Below are positions 37,937-51,237 of a stretch of DNA of 64,000 nt, in pieces. Each line of letters begins with the position of its first letter. Within the stretch, counting starts at the first letter, position 1. The translations under genes were made by a program, and so were the position numbers. The notes below the pieces were generated by a model. That model made no database searches and was not told the DNA's origin. It was given only the letters and a program-made list of their open reading frames with translations. This DNA comes from Sabellastarte sp. h YS-2021 (taxonomy: Eukaryota > Annelida > Polychaeta > Sabellida > Sabellidae), in NCBI GenBank assembly GCA_964017235.1, contig OZ024933.1, forward strand, positions 58,014,255 to 58,078,254, given 5' to 3'.

Positions 37937-38236
37937 GGCTGGGAGTTGTGGCGTGCTCCTGTAATCCAGTTACTTGGAAGCCTGAGTTGAAGGACATCTT
38001 GAGGGTAGGAGCTCTGTTGGTTACCTTCCTATGTTGATCAGGTGTCTGCACTAAGCTGTGCATCAATATGGTGGTCCTGGTGGAGACTTGGATCACCAGA
38101 TTGTATAATGAGGGAGGTACAGCCTCAGATTGGAAACACAGCAGGCAGAAGTCTCCGTGTACAGCAGTAGTGAGATTGCACTTGTGAATAGGAGATATCT
38201 GGTAGCCTACTCAATACAGACGGACTCAACTCTTTT
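37937..38236 (+). pseudogene. 7SL-like copy 50
   Basis: Haplotype T/T/A/A/G/AT with GGATCACC and GCCTCAG; duplicate of copy 46. Confidence 0.9.
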
Positions 38237-38700
38237 ACCCTTTCTCAGTAATTTGTTTTTATTTGCAGAGATGCTGATGTTTAATTCACATTCTTATTGC
38301 TGTCATATACAGTTCACACAAATGTCATTCCAATTAAATAGCCTACAAATGCATGAACATCATTAGTTTTATTTGTACTCGCTAAATACACGCAGAATTC
38401 AGTACTTGCATGAAAAGAACATCTAAAATAGTACTGATACAGATTCACAAGGTTTGAAATTAATTTGGAATTTGTAGCAATATATCTTTGTATGAATAAA
38501 AATGTTTAAATTGAAATTTCTAACACATATGACTGCTTTCACTTTATAACTGCATGAATTTATATAGCAGTGTGTTCAAAAGAAATATGTGCATGAGTAC
38601 ATTGTGGTCTCATCTCCCATACAGAACACTCTTGTCTTTCTCACAACAAAAATATTGATCTATTTTGATGTCAAAGACCAGTCAGACAGCACTGTCTAAT

Positions 38701-39000
38701 GGCTGGGAGTTGTGGCGTGCTCCTGTAATCCAGTTACTTGGAAGCCTGAGTTGAAGGACATCTTGAGGGTAGGAGCTCTGCTGGTTACCTTCCTATGTTG
38801 ATCAGGTGTCTGCACTAAGCTGTGCATCAATATGGTGGCCCTGGTGGAGACTTGGGTCACCAGGTTGTATAATGAGGGACGTACAGGCTCAGAGTGGAAA
38901 CACAGCAGGCAGAAGTCTCCGTGTACAGCAGTAGTGAGATTGCACTTGTGAATAGGAGATATCTGGTAGCCTACTCAATACAGACGGACTCAACTCTTTT
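38701..39000 (+). pseudogene. 7SL-like copy 51
   Basis: Haplotype C/C/G/A/C/AG; duplicate of copy 47 without its GGGTGGG change. Confidence 0.9.
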
Positions 39001-39465
39001 ACCCTTTCTCAGTAATTTGTTTTTATTTGCAGAGATGCTGATGTTTAATTCACATTCTTATTGCTGTCATATACAGTTCACACAAATGTCATTCCAATTA
39101 AATAGCCTACAAATGCATGAACATCATTAGTTTTATTTGTACTCGCTAAATACACGCAGAATTCAGTACTTGCATGAAAAGAACATCTAAAATAGTACTG
39201 ATACAGATTGACAAGGTTTGAACTTAATTTGGAATTTGTAACAACATATTTTTGTATGAATAAAAATGTTTAAATTGAAATTTCTAACACATATGACTGC
39301 TTTCACTTTTATAACTGCATGAATTTATACAGCAGTGTGTTCAAAAGAAATATGTGCACGAGTACATTGTGGTCTCATCTCCCATACAGAACACTCTTGT
39401 CTTTCTCACAACAAAAGTATTGATCTATTTTGATGTCAAAGACCAGTCAGACAGCACTGTCTAAT

Positions 39466-39765
39466 GGCTGGGAGTTGTGGCGTGCTCCTGTAATCCAGTT
39501 ACTTGGAAGCCTGAGTTGAAGGACATCTTGAGGGTAGGAGCTCTGCTGGTTACCTTCCTATGTTGATCAGGTGTCTGCACTAAGCTGTGCATCAATATGG
39601 TGGCCCTGGTGGAGACTTGGGTCACCAGGTTGTATAATGAGGGACGTACAGGCTCAGGGTGGAAACACAGCAGGCAGAAGTCTCCGTGTACAGCAGTAGT
39701 GAGATTGCACTTGTGAATAGGAGATATCTGGTAGCCTACTCAATACAGACGGACTCAACTCTTTT
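39466..39765 (+). pseudogene. 7SL-like copy 52
   Basis: Haplotype C/C/G/A/C/GG. Spacer has CATATTCAG as after copy 41. Confidence 0.9.
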
Positions 39766-40230
39766 ACCCTTTCTCAGTAATTTGTTTTTATTTGCAGAGA
39801 TGCTGATGTTTAATTCACATTCTTATTGCTGTCATATTCAGTTCACACAAATGTCATTCCAATTAAATAGCCTACAAATGCATGAACATCATTAGTTTTA
39901 TTTGTACTCGCTAAATACACGCAGAATTCAGTACTTGCATGAAAAGAACATCTAAAATAGTACTGATACAGATTGACAAGGTTTGAAATTAATTTGGAAT
40001 TTGTAACAATATATTTTTGTATGAATAAAAATGTTTAAATTGAAATTTCTAACACATATGACTGCTTTCACTTTTATAACTGCATGAATTTATACAGCAG
40101 TGTGTTCAAAAGAAATATGTGCACGAGTACATTGTGGTCTCATCTCCCATACAGAACACTCTTGTCTTTCTCACAACAAAAATATTGATCTATTTTGATG
40201 TCAAAGACCAGTCAGACAGCACTGTCTAAT

Positions 40231-40530
40231 GGCTGGGAGTTGTGGCGTGCTCCTGTAATCCAGTTACTTGGAAGCCTGAGTTGAAGGACATCTTGAGGGT
40301 GGGAGATCTGCTGGTTACCTTCCTATGTTGATCAGGTGTCTGCACTAAGCTGTGCATCAATATGGTGGCCCTGGTGGAGACTTGGGTCACCAGGTTGTAT
40401 ATTGAGGGACATACAGGCTCAGGTTGGAAACACAGCAGGCAGAAGTCTCCGTGTACAGCAGTAGTGAGATTGCACTTGTGAATAGGAGATATCTGGTAGC
40501 CTACTCAATACAGACAGACTCAACTCTTTT
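40231..40530 (+). pseudogene. 7SL-like copy 53
   Basis: Haplotype C/C/G/T/A/GT with GGGTGGGAGATC and CAGACAGAC. First T at position 172, and the only A at position 180. Confidence 0.9.
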
Positions 40531-40995
40531 ACCCTTTCTCAGTAATTTGTTTTTATTTGCAGAGATGCTGATGTTTAATTCACATTCTTATTGCTGTCAT
40601 ATACAGTTCACACAAATGTCATTCCAATTAAATAGCCTACAAATGCATGAACATCATTAGTTTTATTTGTACTCGCTAAATACATGCAGAATTCAGTACT
40701 TGCATGAAAAGAACATCTAAAATAGTACTGATACAGATTGACAAGGTTTGAAATTAATTTGGAATTTGTAACAATATATTTTTGTATGAATAAAAATGTT
40801 TAAATTGAAATTTCTAACACATATGACTGCTTTCACTTTTATAACTGCATGAATTTATATAGCAGTGTGTTCAAAAGAAATATGTGCACGAGTATATTGT
40901 GGTCTCATCTCCCATACAGAACACTCTTGTCTTTCTCACAACAAAAATATTGATCAATTTTGATGTCAAAGACCAGTCAGACAGCACTGTCTAAT

Positions 40996-41295
40996 GGCTG
41001 GGAGTTGTGGCGTGCTCCTGTAATCCAGTTACTTGGAAGCCTGAGTTGAAGGACATTTTGAGGGTAGGAGCTCTGTTGGTTACCTTCCTATGTTGATCAG
41101 GTGTCTGCACTAAGCTGTGCATCAATATGGTGGTCCTGGTGGAGACTTGGGTCACCAGATTGTATAATGAGGGACGTACAGGCTCAGATTGGAAACACAG
41201 CAGGCAGAAGTCTCCGTGTACAGCAGTAGTGAGATTGCACTTGTGAATAGGAGATATCTGGTAGCCTACTCAATACAGACGGACTCAACTCTTTT
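40996..41295 (+). pseudogene. 7SL-like copy 54
   Basis: Haplotype T/T/A/A/C/AT with GACATTTTG. Confidence 0.9.
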
Positions 41296-41760
41296 ACCCT
41301 TTCTCAGTAATTTGTTTTTATTTGCAGAGATGCTGATGTTTAATTCACATTCTTATTGCTGTCATATACAGTTCACACAAATGTCATTCCAATTAAATAG
41401 CCTACAAATGCATGAACATCATTAGTTTTATTTGTACTCGCTAAATACACGCAGAATTCAGTACTTGCATGAAAAGAACATCTAAAATAGTACTGATACA
41501 GATTGACAAGGTTTGAAATTAATTTGGAATTTGTAACAATATATTTTTGTATGAATAAAAATGTTTAAATTGAAATTTCTAACACATATGACTGCTTTCA
41601 CTTTTATAACTGCATGAATTTATACAGCAGTGTGTTCAAAAGAAATATGTGCACGAGTACATTGTGGTCTCATCTCCCATACAGAACACTCTTGTCTTTC
41701 TCACAACAAAAATATTGATCAATTTTGATGTCAAAGACCAGTCAGACAGCACTGTCTAAT

Positions 41761-42060
41761 GGCTGGGAGTTGTGGCGTGCTCCTGTAATCCAGTTACTTG
41801 GAAGCCTGAGTTGAAGGACATCTTGAGGGTAGGAGCTCTGTTGGTTACCTTCCTATGTTGATCAGGTGTCTGCACTAAGCTGTGCATCAATATGGTGGTC
41901 CTGGTGGAGACTTGGGTCACCAGATTGTATAATGAGGGACGTACAGGCTCAGATTGGAAACACAGCAGGCAGAAGTCTCCGTGTACAGCAGTAGTGAGAT
42001 TGCACTTGTGAATAGGAGATATCTGGTAGCCTACTCAATACAGACGGACTCAACTCTTTT
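41761..42060 (+). pseudogene. 7SL-like copy 55
   Basis: Haplotype T/T/A/A/C/AT. Confidence 0.9.
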
Positions 42061-42525
42061 ACCCTTTCTCAGTAATTTGTTTTTATTTGCAGAGATGCTG
42101 ATGTTTAATTCACATTCTTATTGCTGTCATATACAGTTCACACAAATGTCATTCCAATTAAATAGCCTACAAATGCATGAACATCATTAGTTTTATTTGT
42201 ACTCGCTAAATACACGCAGAATTCAGTACTTGCATGAAAAGAACATCTAAAATAGTACTGATACAGATTGACAAGGTTTGAAATTAATTTGGAATTTGTA
42301 ACAATATATTTTTGTATGAATAAAAATGTTTAAATTGAAATTTCTAACACATATGACTGCTTTCACTTTTATAACTGCATGAATTTATACAGCAGTGTGT
42401 TCAAAAGAAATATGTGCACGAGTACATTGTGGTCTCATCTCCCATACAGAACACTCTTGTCTTTCTCACAACAAAAATATTGATCAATTTTGATGTCAAA
42501 GACCAGTCAGACAGCACTGTCTAAT

Positions 42526-42825
42526 GGCTGGGAGTTGTGGCGTGCTCCTGTAATCCAGTTACTTGGAAGCCTGAGTTGAAGGACATCTTGAGGGTAGGAG
42601 CTCTGTTGGTTACCTTCCTATGTTGATCAGGTGTCTGCACTAAGCTGTGCATCAATATGGTGGTCCTGGTGGAGACTTGGGTCACCAGGTTGTATAATGA
42701 GGGACGTACAGGCTCAGATTGGAAACACAGCAGGCAGAAGTCTCCGTGTACAGCAGTAGTGAGATTGCACTTGTGAATAGGAGATATCTGGTAGCCTACT
42801 CAATACAGACGGACTCAACTCTTTT
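42526..42825 (+). pseudogene. 7SL-like copy 56
   Basis: Haplotype T/T/G/A/C/AT: type B with the type A base at position 164. Confidence 0.9.
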
Positions 42826-43290
42826 ACCCTTTCTCAGTAATTTGTTTTTATTTGCAGAGATGCTGATGTTTAATTCACATTCTTATTGCTGTCATATACA
42901 GTTCACACAAATGTCATTCCAATTAAATAGCCTACAAATGCATGAACATCATTAGTTTTATTTGTACTCGCTAAATACACGCAGAATTCAGTACTTGCAT
43001 GAAAAGAACATCTAAAATAGTACTGATACAGATTGACAAGGTTTGAAATTAATTTGGAATTTGTAACAATATATTTTTGTATGAATAAAAATGTTTAAAT
43101 TGAAATTTCTAACACATATGACTGCTTTCACTTTTATAACTGCATGAATTTATACAGCAGTGTGTTCAAAAGAAATATGTGCACGAGTACATTGTGGTCT
43201 CATCTCCCATACAGAACACTCTTGTCTTTCTCACAACAAAAATATTGATCAATTTTGATGTCAAAGACCAGTCAGACAGCACTGTCTAAT

Positions 43291-43590
43291 GGCTGGGAGT
43301 TGTGGCGTGCTCCTGTAATCCAGTTACTTGGAAGCCTGAGTTGAAGGACATCTTGAGGGTAGGAGCTCTGTTGGTTACCTTCCTATGTTGATCAGGTGTC
43401 TGCACTAAGCTGTGCATCAATATGGTGGTCCTGGTGGAGACTTGGATCACCAGATTGTATAATGAGGGAGGTACAGCCTCAGATTGGAAACACAGCAGGC
43501 AGAAGTCTCCGTGTACAGCAGTAGTGAGATTGCACTTGTGAATAGGAGATATCTGGTAGCCTACTCAATACAGACGGACTCAACTCTTTT
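43291..43590 (+). pseudogene. 7SL-like copy 57
   Basis: Haplotype T/T/A/A/G/AT with GGATCACC; same variant as copies 46, 50 and 59. Confidence 0.9.
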
Positions 43591-44054
43591 ACCCTTTCTC
43601 AGTAATTTGTTTTTATTTGCAGAGATGCTGATGTTTAATTCACATTCTTATTGCTGTCATATACAGTTCACACAAATGTCATTCCAATTAAATAGCCTAC
43701 AAATGCATGAACATCATTAGTTTTATTTGTACTCGCTAAATACACGCAGAATTCAGTACTTGCATGAAAAGAACATCTAAAATAGTACTGATACAGATTC
43801 ACAAGGTTTGAAATTAATTTGGAATTTGTAGCAATATATCTTTGTATGAATAAAAATGTTTAAATTGAAATTTCTAACACATATGACTGCTTTCACTTTA
43901 TAACTGCATGAATTTATATAGCAGTGTGTTCAAAAGAAATATGTGCATGAGTACATTGTGGTCTCATCTCCCATACAGAACACTCTTGTCTTTCTCACAA
44001 CAAAAATATTGATCAATTTTGATGTCAAAGACCAGTCAGACAGCACTGTCTAAT

Positions 44055-44354
44055 GGCTGGGAGTTGTGGCGTGCTCCTGTAATCCAGTTACTTGGAAGCC
44101 TGAGTTGAAGGACATCTTGAGGGTAGGAGCTCTGTTGGTTACCTTCCTATGTTGATCAGGTGTCTGCACTAAGCTGTGCATCAATATGGTGGTCCTGGTG
44201 GAGACTTGGGTCACCAGATTGTATAATGAGGGACGTACAGGCTCAGATTGGAAACACAGCAGGCAGAAGTCTCCGTGTACAGCAGTAGTGAGATTGCACT
44301 TGTGAATAGGAGATATCTGGTAGCCTACTCAATACAGACGGACTCAACTCTTTT
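44055..44354 (+). pseudogene. 7SL-like copy 58
   Basis: Haplotype T/T/A/A/C/AT. Confidence 0.9.
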
Positions 44355-44819
44355 ACCCTTTCTCAGTAATTTGTTTTTATTTGCAGAGATGCTGATGTTT
44401 AATTCACATTCTTATTGCTGTCATATACAGTTCACACAAATGTCATTCCAATTAAATAGCCTACAAATGCATGAACATCATTAGTTTTATTTGTACTCGC
44501 TAAATACACGCAGAATTCAGTACTTGCATGAAAAGAACATCTAAAATAGTACTGATACAGATTGACAAGGTTTGAAATTAATTTGGAATTTGTAACAATA
44601 TATTTTTGTATGAATAAAAATGTTTAAATTGAAATTTCTAACACATATGACTGCTTTCACTTTTATAACTGCATGAATTTATACAGCAGTGTGTTCAAAA
44701 GAAATATGTGCACGAGTACATTGTGGTCTCATCTCCCATACAGAACACTCTTGTCTTTCTCACAACAAAAATATTGATCAATTTTGATGTCAAAGACCAG
44801 TCAGACAGCACTGTCTAAT

Positions 44820-45119
44820 GGCTGGGAGTTGTGGCGTGCTCCTGTAATCCAGTTACTTGGAAGCCTGAGTTGAAGGACATCTTGAGGGTAGGAGCTCTGT
44901 TGGTTACCTTCCTATGTTGATCAGGTGTCTGCACTAAGCTGTGCATCAATATGGTGGTCCTGGTGGAGACTTGGATCACCAGATTGTATAATGAGGGAGG
45001 TACAGCCTCAGATTGGAAACACAGCAGGCAGAAGTCTCCGTGTACAGCAGTAGTGAGATTGCACTTGTGAATAGGAGATATCTGGTAGCCTACTCAATAC
45101 AGACGGACTCAACTCTTTT
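44820..45119 (+). pseudogene. 7SL-like copy 59
   Basis: Haplotype T/T/A/A/G/AT with GGATCACC; duplicate of copy 57. Confidence 0.9.
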
Positions 45120-45583
45120 ACCCTTTCTCAGTAATTTGTTTTTATTTGCAGAGATGCTGATGTTTAATTCACATTCTTATTGCTGTCATATACAGTTCAC
45201 ACAAATGTCATTCCAATTAAATAGCCTACAAATGCATGAACATCATTAGTTTTATTTGTACTCGCTAAATACACGCAGAATTCAGTACTTGCATGAAAAG
45301 AACATCTAAAATAGTACTGATACAGATTCACAAGGTTTGAAATTAATTTGGAATTTGTAGCAATATATCTTTGTATGAATAAAAATGTTTAAATTGAAAT
45401 TTCTAACACATATGACTGCTTTCACTTTATAACTGCATGAATTTATATAGCAGTGTGTTCAAAAGAAATATGTGCATGAGTACATTGTGGTCTCATCTCC
45501 CATACAGAACACTCTTGTCTTTCTCACAACAAAAATATTGATCAATTTTGATGTCAAAGACCAGTCAGACAGCACTGTCTAAT

Positions 45584-45883
45584 GGCTGGGAGTTGTGGCG
45601 TGCTCCTGTAATCCAGTTACTTGGAAGCCTGAGTTGAAGGACATCTTGAGGGTAGGAGCTCTGTTGGTTACCTTCCTATGTTGATCAGGTGTCTGCACTA
45701 AGCTGTGCATCAATATGGTGGTCCTGGTGGAGACTTGGGTCACCAGATTGTATAATGAGGGACGTACAGGCTCAGATTGGAAACACAGCAGGCAGAAGTC
45801 TCCGTGTACAGCAGTAGTGAGATTGCACTTGTGAATAGGAGATATCTGGTAGCCTACTCAATACAGACGGACTCAACTCTTTT
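45584..45883 (+). pseudogene. 7SL-like copy 60
   Basis: Haplotype T/T/A/A/C/AT. Confidence 0.9.
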
Positions 45884-46348
45884 ACCCTTTCTCAGTAATT
45901 TGTTTTTATTTGCAGAGATGCTGATGTTTAATTCACATTCTTATTGCTGTCATATACAGTTCACACAAATGTCATTCCAATTAAATAGCCTACAAATGCA
46001 TGAACATCATTAGTTTTATTTGTACTCGCTAAATACACGCAGAATTCAGTACTTGCATGAAAAGAACATCTAAAATAGTACTGATACAGATTGACAAGGT
46101 TTGAAATTAATTTGGAATTTGTAACAATATATTTTTGTATGAATAAAAATGTTTAAATTGAAATTTCTAACACATATGACTGCTTTCACTTTTATAACTG
46201 CATGAATTTATACAGCAGTGTGTTCAAAAGAAATATGTGCACGAGTACATTGTGGTCTCATCTCCCATACAGAACACTCTTGTCTTTCTCACAACAAAAA
46301 TATTGATCAATTTTGATGTCAAAGACCAGTCAGACAGCACTGTCTAAT

Positions 46349-46648
46349 GGCTGGGAGTTGTGGCGTGCTCCTGTAATCCAGTTACTTGGAAGCCTGAGTT
46401 GAAGGACATCTTGAGGGTAGGAGCTCTGTTGGTTACCTTCCTATGTTGATCAGGTGTCTGCACTAAGCTGTGCATCAATATGGTGGTCCTGGTGGAGACT
46501 TGGGTCACCAGATTGTATAATGAGGGACGTACAGGCTCAGATTGGAAACACAGCAGGCAGAAGTCTCCGTGTACAGCAGTAGTGAGATTGCACTTGTGAA
46601 TAGGAGATATCTGGTAGCCTACTCAATACAGACGGACTCAACTCTTTT
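46349..46648 (+). pseudogene. 7SL-like copy 61
   Basis: Haplotype T/T/A/A/C/AT. Its spacer has CTCAGGAATTTG and lacks the EcoRI site (CGCATAATTC near 46806). Confidence 0.9.
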
Positions 46649-47113
46649 ACCCTTTCTCAGGAATTTGTTTTTATTTGCAGAGATGCTGATGTTTAATTCA
46701 CATTCTTATTGCTGTCATATACAGTTCACACAAATGTCATTCCAATTAAATAGCCTACAAATGCATGAACATCATTAGTTTTATTTGTACTCGCTAAATA
46801 CACGCATAATTCAGTACTTGCATGAAAAGAACATCTAAAATAGTACTGATACAGATTGACAAGGTTTGAAATTAATTTGGAATTTGTAACAATATATTTT
46901 TGTATGAATAAAAATGTTTAAATTGAAATTTCTAACACATATGACTGCTTTCACTTTTATAACTGCATGAATTTATACAGCAGTGTGTTCAAAAGAAATA
47001 TGTGCACGAGTACATTGTGGTCTCATCTCCCATACAGAACACTCTTGTCTTTCTCACAACAAAAATATTGATCAATTTTGATGTCAAAGACCAGTCAGAC
47101 AGCACTGTCTAAT

Positions 47114-47413
47114 GGCTGGGAGTTGTGGCGTGCTCCTGTAATCCAGTTACTTGGAAGCCTGAGTTGAAGGACATCTTGAGGGTAGGAGCTCTGTTGGTTA
47201 CCTTCCTATGTTGATCAGGTGTCTGCACTAAGCTGTGCATCAATATGGTGGTCCTGGTGGAGACTTGGGTCACCAGATTGTATAATGAGGGACGTACAGG
47301 CTCAGATTGGAAACACAGCAGGCAGAAGTCTCCGTGTACAGCAGTAGTGAGATTGCACTTGTGAATAGGAGATATCTGGTAGCCTACTCAATACAGACGG
47401 ACTCAACTCTTTT
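47114..47413 (+). pseudogene. 7SL-like copy 62
   Basis: Haplotype T/T/A/A/C/AT. Confidence 0.9.
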
Positions 47414-47878
47414 ACCCTTTCTCAGTAATTTGTTTTTATTTGCAGAGATGCTGATGTTTAATTCACATTCTTATTGCTGTCATATACAGTTCACACAAAT
47501 GTCATTCCAATTAAATAGCCTACAAATGCATGAACATCATTAGTTTTATTTGTACTCGCTAAATACACGCAGAATTCAGTACTTGCATGAAAAGAACATC
47601 TAAAATAGTACTGATACAGATTGACAAGGTTTGAAATTAATTTGGAATTTGTAACAATATATTTTTGTATGAATAAAAATGTTTAAATTGAAATTTCTAA
47701 CACATATGACTGCTTTCACTTTTATAACTGCATGAATTTATACAGCAGTGTGTTCAAAAGAAATATGTGCACGAGTACATTGTGGTCTCATCTCCCATAC
47801 AGAACACTCTTGTCTTTCTCACAACAAAAATATTGATCAATTTTGATGTCAAAGACCAGTCAGACAGCACTGTCTAAT

Positions 47879-48178
47879 GGCTGGGAGTTGTGGCGTGCTC
47901 CTGTAATCCAGTTACTTGGAAGCCTGAGTTGAAGGACATTTTGAGGGTAGGAGCTCTGTTGGTTACCTTCCTATGTTGATCAGGTGTCTGCACTAAGCTG
48001 TGCATCAATATGGTGGTCCTGGTGGAGACTTGGGTCACCAGATTGTATAATGAGGGACGTACAGGCTCAGATTGGAAACACAGCAGGCAGAAGTCTCCGT
48101 GTACAGCAGTAGTGAGATTGCACTTGTGAATAGGAGATATCTGGTAGCCTACTCAATACAGACGGACTCAACTCTTTT
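47879..48178 (+). pseudogene. 7SL-like copy 63
   Basis: Haplotype T/T/A/A/C/AT with GACATTTTG, repeated in copy 65 at 1530 bp. Confidence 0.9.
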
Positions 48179-48643
48179 ACCCTTTCTCAGTAATTTGTTT
48201 TTATTTGCAGAGATGCTGATGTTTAATTCACATTCTTATTGCTGTCATATACAGTTCACACAAATGTCATTCCAATTAAATAGCCTACAAATGCATGAAC
48301 ATCATTAGTTTTATTTGTACTCGCTAAATACACGCAGAATTCAGTACTTGCATGAAAAGAACATCTAAAATAGTACTGATACAGATTGACAAGGTTTGAA
48401 ATTAATTTGGAATTTGTAACAATATATTTTTGTATGAATAAAAATGTTTAAATTGAAATTTCTAACACATATGACTGCTTTCACTTTTATAACTGCATGA
48501 ATTTATACAGCAGTGTGTTCAAAAGAAATATGTGCACGAGTACATTGTGGTCTCATCTCCCATACAGAACACTCTTGTCTTTCTCACAACAAAAATATTG
48601 ATCAATTTTGATGTCAAAGACCAGTCAGACAGCACTGTCTAAT

Positions 48644-48943
48644 GGCTGGGAGTTGTGGCGTGCTCCTGTAATCCAGTTACTTGGAAGCCTGAGTTGAAGG
48701 ACATCTTGAGGGTAGGAGCTCTGTTGGTTACCTTCCTATGTTGATCAGGTGTCTGCACTAAGCTGTGCATCAATATGGTGGTCCTGGTGGAGACTTGGGT
48801 CACCAGATTGTATAATGAGGGACGTACAGGCTCAGATTGGAAACACAGCAGGCAGAAGTCTCCGTGTACAGCAGTAGTGAGATTGCACTTGTGAATAGGA
48901 GATATCTGGTAGCCTACTCAATACAGACGGACTCAACTCTTTT
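48644..48943 (+). pseudogene. 7SL-like copy 64
   Basis: Haplotype T/T/A/A/C/AT. Confidence 0.9.
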
Positions 48944-49408
48944 ACCCTTTCTCAGTAATTTGTTTTTATTTGCAGAGATGCTGATGTTTAATTCACATTC
49001 TTATTGCTGTCATATACAGTTCACACAAATGTCATTCCAATTAAATAGCCTACAAATGCATGAACATCATTAGTTTTATTTGTACTCGCTAAATACACGC
49101 AGAATTCAGTACTTGCATGAAAAGAACATCTAAAATAGTACTGATACAGATTGACAAGGTTTGAAATTAATTTGGAATTTGTAACAATATATTTTTGTAT
49201 GAATAAAAATGTTTAAATTGAAATTTCTAACACATATGACTGCTTTCACTTTTATAACTGCATGAATTTATACAGCAGTGTGTTCAAAAGAAATATGTGC
49301 ACGAGTACATTGTGGTCTCATCTCCCATACAGAACACTCTTGTCTTTCTCACAACAAAAATATTGATCAATTTTGATGTCAAAGACCAGTCAGACAGCAC
49401 TGTCTAAT

Positions 49409-49708
49409 GGCTGGGAGTTGTGGCGTGCTCCTGTAATCCAGTTACTTGGAAGCCTGAGTTGAAGGACATTTTGAGGGTAGGAGCTCTGTTGGTTACCTTC
49501 CTATGTTGATCAGGTGTCTGCACTAAGCTGTGCATCAATATGGTGGTCCTGGTGGAGACTTGGGTCACCAGATTGTATAATGAGGGACGTACAGGCTCAG
49601 ATTGGAAACACAGCAGGCAGAAGTCTCCGTGTACAGCAGTAGTGAGATTGCACTTGTGAATAGGAGATATCTGGTAGCCTACTCAATACAGACGGACTCA
49701 ACTCTTTT
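49409..49708 (+). pseudogene. 7SL-like copy 65
   Basis: Haplotype T/T/A/A/C/AT with GACATTTTG. Confidence 0.9.
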
Positions 49709-50173
49709 ACCCTTTCTCAGTAATTTGTTTTTATTTGCAGAGATGCTGATGTTTAATTCACATTCTTATTGCTGTCATATACAGTTCACACAAATGTCAT
49801 TCCAATTAAATAGCCTACAAATGCATGAACATCATTAGTTTTATTTGTACTCGCTAAATACACGCAGAATTCAGTACTTGCATGAAAAGAACATCTAAAA
49901 TAGTACTGATACAGATTGACAAGGTTTGAAATTAATTTGGAATTTGTAACAATATATTTTTGTATGAATAAAAATGTTTAAATTGAAATTTCTAACACAT
50001 ATGACTGCTTTCACTTTTATAACTGCATGAATTTATACAGCAGTGTGTTCAAAAGAAATATGTGCACGAGTACATTGTGGTCTCATCTCCCATACAGAAC
50101 ACTCTTGTCTTTCTCACAACAAAAATATTGATCAATTTTGATGTCAAAGACCAGTCAGACAGCACTGTCTAAT

Positions 50174-50473
50174 GGCTGGGAGTTGTGGCGTGCTCCTGTA
50201 ATCCAGTTACTTGGAAGCCTGAGTTGAAGGACATCTTGAGGGTAGGAGCTCTGTTGGTTACCTTCCTATGTTGATCAGGTGTCTGCACTAAGCTGTGCAT
50301 CAATATGGTGGTCCTGGTGGAGACTTGGGTCACCAGATTGTATAATGAGGGACGTACAGGCTCAGATTGGAAACACAGCAGGCAGAAGTCTCCGTGTACA
50401 GCAGTAGTGAGATTGCACTTGTGAATAGGAGATATCTGGTAGCCTACTCAATACAGACGGACTCAACTCTTTT
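50174..50473 (+). pseudogene. 7SL-like copy 66
   Basis: Haplotype T/T/A/A/C/AT. Spacer has GATTCACAACG and the CACTTTATAA deletion, though the 7SL part lacks the copy 46 alleles, so block and spacer have been separated by recombination. Confidence 0.9.
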
Positions 50474-50937
50474 ACCCTTTCTCAGTAATTTGTTTTTATT
50501 TGCAGAGATGCTGATGTTTAATTCACATTCTTATTGCTGTCATATACAGTTCACACAAATGTCATTCCAATTAAATAGCCTACAAATGCATGAACATCAT
50601 TAGTTTTATTTGTACTCGCTAAATACACGCAGAATTCAGTACTTGCATGAAAAGAACATCTAAAATAGTACTGATACAGATTCACAACGTTTGAAATTAA
50701 TTTGGAATTTGTAGCAATATATCTTTGTATGAATAAAAATGTTTAAATTGAAATTTCTAACACATATGACTGCTTTCACTTTATAACTGCATGAATTTAT
50801 ATAGCAGTGTGTTCAAAAGAAATATGTGCATGAGTACATTGTGGTCTCATCTCCCATACAGAACACTCTTGTCTTTCTCACAACAAAAATATTGATCAAT
50901 TTTGATGTCAAAGACCAGTCAGACAGCACTGTCTAAT

Positions 50938-51237
50938 GGCTGGGAGTTGTGGCGTGCTCCTGTAATCCAGTTACTTGGAAGCCTGAGTTGAAGGACATCT
51001 TGAGGGTAGGAGCTCTGTTGGTTACCTTCCTATGTTGATCAGGTGTCTGCACTAAGCTGTGCATCAATATGGTGGTCCTGGTTGAGACTTGGGTCACCAG
51101 ATTGTATAATGAGGGACGTACAGGCTCAGATTGGAAACACAGCAGGCAGAAGTCTCCGTGTACAGCAGTAGTGAGATTGCACTTGTGAATAGGAGATATC
51201 TGGTAGCCTACTCAATACAGACGGACTCAACTCTTTT
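50938..51237 (+). pseudogene. 7SL-like copy 67
   Basis: Haplotype T/T/A/A/C/AT with a private CTGGTTGAGAC in the helix 6 region. Confidence 0.9.

Larger units (their letters stand above)
33348..39465 (+). repeat. Tetramer higher-order repeat 3 (copies 44-47 and 48-51)
   Basis: A 3059-bp offset links AGCACTG (33843, 36902), GGATCACC with GCCTCAG (copies 46 and 50), the 1-bp deletion CACTTTATAA, and CAGAGTGG followed by GAACTTAATTT and AACATATTTTT (copies 47 and 51). Confidence 0.88.
31425..43813 (+). repeat. Eleven-unit block duplication, part 2 (units 41-46 and 52-57)
   Basis: An 8413-bp offset links CATATTCAG (31425, 39838), AGATCTGCTGG, ACATGCAG, GACATTTTG and the GGATCACC/GCCTCAG copy 46 with copy 57. 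The run covers about 4 kb on each side. Marker agreement ends after copies 46 and 57. Confidence 0.8.
43291..46348 (+). repeat. Dimer duplication (copies 57-58 and 59-60)
   Basis: Two 1529-bp blocks each hold one GGATCACC/GCCTCAG unit with the CACTTTATAA deletion, then one plain type B unit. Confidence 0.85.
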
